Source of the DNA: Burkholderiales bacterium
Lineage (GTDB): Bacteria > Pseudomonadota > Gammaproteobacteria > Burkholderiales > Usitatibacteraceae
DNA length: 5,856 nt
Assembly: GCA_017880705.1 (NCBI GenBank)
Contig: JADGRS010000222.1
Coordinates: forward strand, 1 to 5,856
Direction: 5' to 3'
A model generated the notes under the pieces. The model had not been told where the DNA came from, did no database searches, and was given only the letters and a program-made list of their open reading frames with translations. Shown here one piece after another: positions 4,997-5,856 of the stretch. Position 1 is the first letter of the stretch. Each line of letters opens with the position of its first letter. The position numbers and the translations under genes were made by a program.

Positions 4997-5856
4997 GGCG
5001 CGTGCGCTCCCGCGGCTGCGATTTCGATGACGCACACGACACCCGACGGCGTATCGGGCTCGATCGAGAGGCGCGCGCGCTCGCCGTAGAGAAGCTTCAG
5101 TCGCTCACGCAGGTTCACGAGGCCCATCCCCGATCCGTGGCGCCCGGCCTGGAGTCCCATGCCCGTGTCGGCGACCGCGATGCGCAGCCCGCCGCCCGGG
5201 AGCGAGCGCGCATCGATCGATATCCGCCCTCCTTCGGGACGCGGCTCGAGGCCGTGCTTGATCGCATTCTCGACGAGCGTGTGCAGGAGGAGCGGCGCGA
5301 AGGGGCGGGCCGCGGCATCGTCATCCACCGCGATGTCGACCTCGAGCCGATCCCTCATGCGGATCTTCATGATATCGACGTACGCGCGCACGAGATCGAT
5401 CTCGCGCCCGAGCGTGAACTCCCCGGTGCGGAAATCCGGCACCGAGAGGCGCAGGTACCGGATGAGGTCGCCCGTCATCTTCTCCGCCGCGCGCGCGTCG
5501 TCGCGGATGAGGAGCTGCAGGTTAGCGAGGGTGTTGTAGAGGAAATGCGGCTCAACTTGCGCCTGGAGCAGCCCAAGACGCGCCCGGTGGAGCTGCGCCT
5601 GGAGCGAGGCTTGTTCCGCCGCCTCGTGCTCGGCCTTGAGGCGCTTGTTCACCGCCTGGTTCAAGCCGCGTGCGATGGATTCCACCAAGCGCTTCCCGGT
5701 TCCGACCTCGAGCACCCGCAGGGGGAGGAGATAGGGCCTGCTCTCGATTCGCGCCCGCGTCGTCGCGGCCTCGAGCGCGCCCACGGGGAAGAGCGACACG
5801 TTGAAGGCATCGCCGTAGTACCTCCAGTCGCGACCGGTGCGAGCGGTGATCTGGAA
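4993..5856 (-). CDS. LytS-type sensor histidine kinase, C-terminal part (5' end outside window)
   Basis: This 287-residue fragment is open to the right edge; the GTG at 5799 is internal and should not be taken as the start. It is the kinase partner of the LytTR regulator and autophosphorylates on a histidine. Fragment residues 1-65 are an unrecognised N-terminal portion with no membrane span. Residues about 66-100 form a Gln/Ala/Leu-rich coiled coil. The His_kinase (PF06580-type) motif EPHFLYNTLANLQ follows, with phospho-acceptor H104 (codon 5545-5547). The HATPase domain occupies about 180-280: N-box TLVENAIKHG with N197, G1 box ADTGMGL with D230, and G2 box GSGMGLVNLRERL starting at 241. 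The C-terminus ends in a short Ala-rich tail at a stop that overlaps the regulator start by 4 bases, implying translational coupling. The sensor input is not visible in this window. In many family members it is a membrane domain further upstream. Confidence 0.92.
   Translation of the reverse strand, partial: FQITARTGRDWRYYGDAFNVSLFPVGALEAATTRARIESRPYLLPLRVLEVGTGKRLVESIARGLNQAVNKRLKAEHEAAEQASLQAQLHRARLGLLQAQVEPHFLYNTLANLQLLIRDDARAAEKMTGDLIRYLRLSVPDFRTGEFTLGREIDLVRAYVDIMKIRMRDRLEVDIAVDDDAAARPFAPLLLHTLVENAIKHGLEPRPEGGRISIDARSLPGGGLRIAVADTGMGLQAGRHGSGMGLVNLRERLKLLYGERARLSIEPDTPSGVVCVIEIAAAGAHAP

Noticed and set aside
4173..5042. 289-residue minus-strand frame overlapping the response regulator
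   Set aside because: It is extremely Arg/Ala rich. The other frame of the same strand encodes a complete receiver plus LytTR domain.
1..5856. Mobile element, CRISPR array, tRNA/rRNA or defence system
   Set aside because: No transposase, integrase, cas-like, nuclease or toxin-antitoxin motif, no regularly spaced repeats, no terminal repeats and no tRNA-like fold was seen. All gene-length stretches are accounted for by ordinary chromosomal families.

Overview
The window is a high-GC bacterial chromosome segment that is coding almost throughout. Strong G/C preference at third codon positions leaves long open shadow frames on both strands. The gene set (acyl-CoA ligase of the DmdB/medium-chain type, PsiF-repeat periplasmic protein, Tat-exported amidohydrolase, LytS/AlgR-type two-component pair) and the GGGGAG/AGGAGG ribosome sites suggest a Pseudomonadota member, most likely a betaproteobacterium (Burkholderiales or a relative). 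That placement is inference from gene style. Nothing in the window proves the taxon.

Layout. (1) 55-1704, + strand: a complete AMP-forming acyl-CoA ligase. (2) 1707-2057, - strand: a small exported PsiF-family protein with two Cys-containing repeats, converging on the ligase with only 2 bp between the stop codons. (3) 2058-2320: a divergent intergenic region with a locally A/T-rich patch, a GTAGG-N7-CCTAC palindrome and a GC-rich hairpin. (4) 2321-2668, + strand: a small cytosolic protein of unknown function. (5) 2737-4233, + strand: a metal-dependent amidohydrolase (amidohydrolase_2/ACMSD-like) with a twin-arginine motif set unusually deep, at residue 63. (6) 4247-4996 and 4993-5856, - strand: a LytTR-type response regulator and the C-terminal part of its LytS-type histidine kinase, joined by an ATGA stop/start overlap. 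The kinase runs off the right edge.

How the genes relate. The two-component pair is clearly one translationally coupled operon, transcribed leftward. The amidohydrolase and the 115-residue protein lie on the + strand 68 bp apart and may be co-transcribed, although a weak -10-like element and an inverted repeat sit between them. The ligase and the PsiF-like gene are separate convergent units. No shared pathway can be demonstrated. A link between the ligase and the amidohydrolase (degradation of an organic acid) is only speculation.

I see no tRNA or rRNA, insertion sequence, CRISPR array, integrase or other sign of a mobile element. The region looks like ordinary core or near-core chromosome. 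The items most worth a second look are the deep Tat motif, the palindrome in the divergent intergenic region, the uncharacterised 115-residue protein, and the kinase's unrecognised N-terminal portion, which shows no membrane segment in the part visible here.
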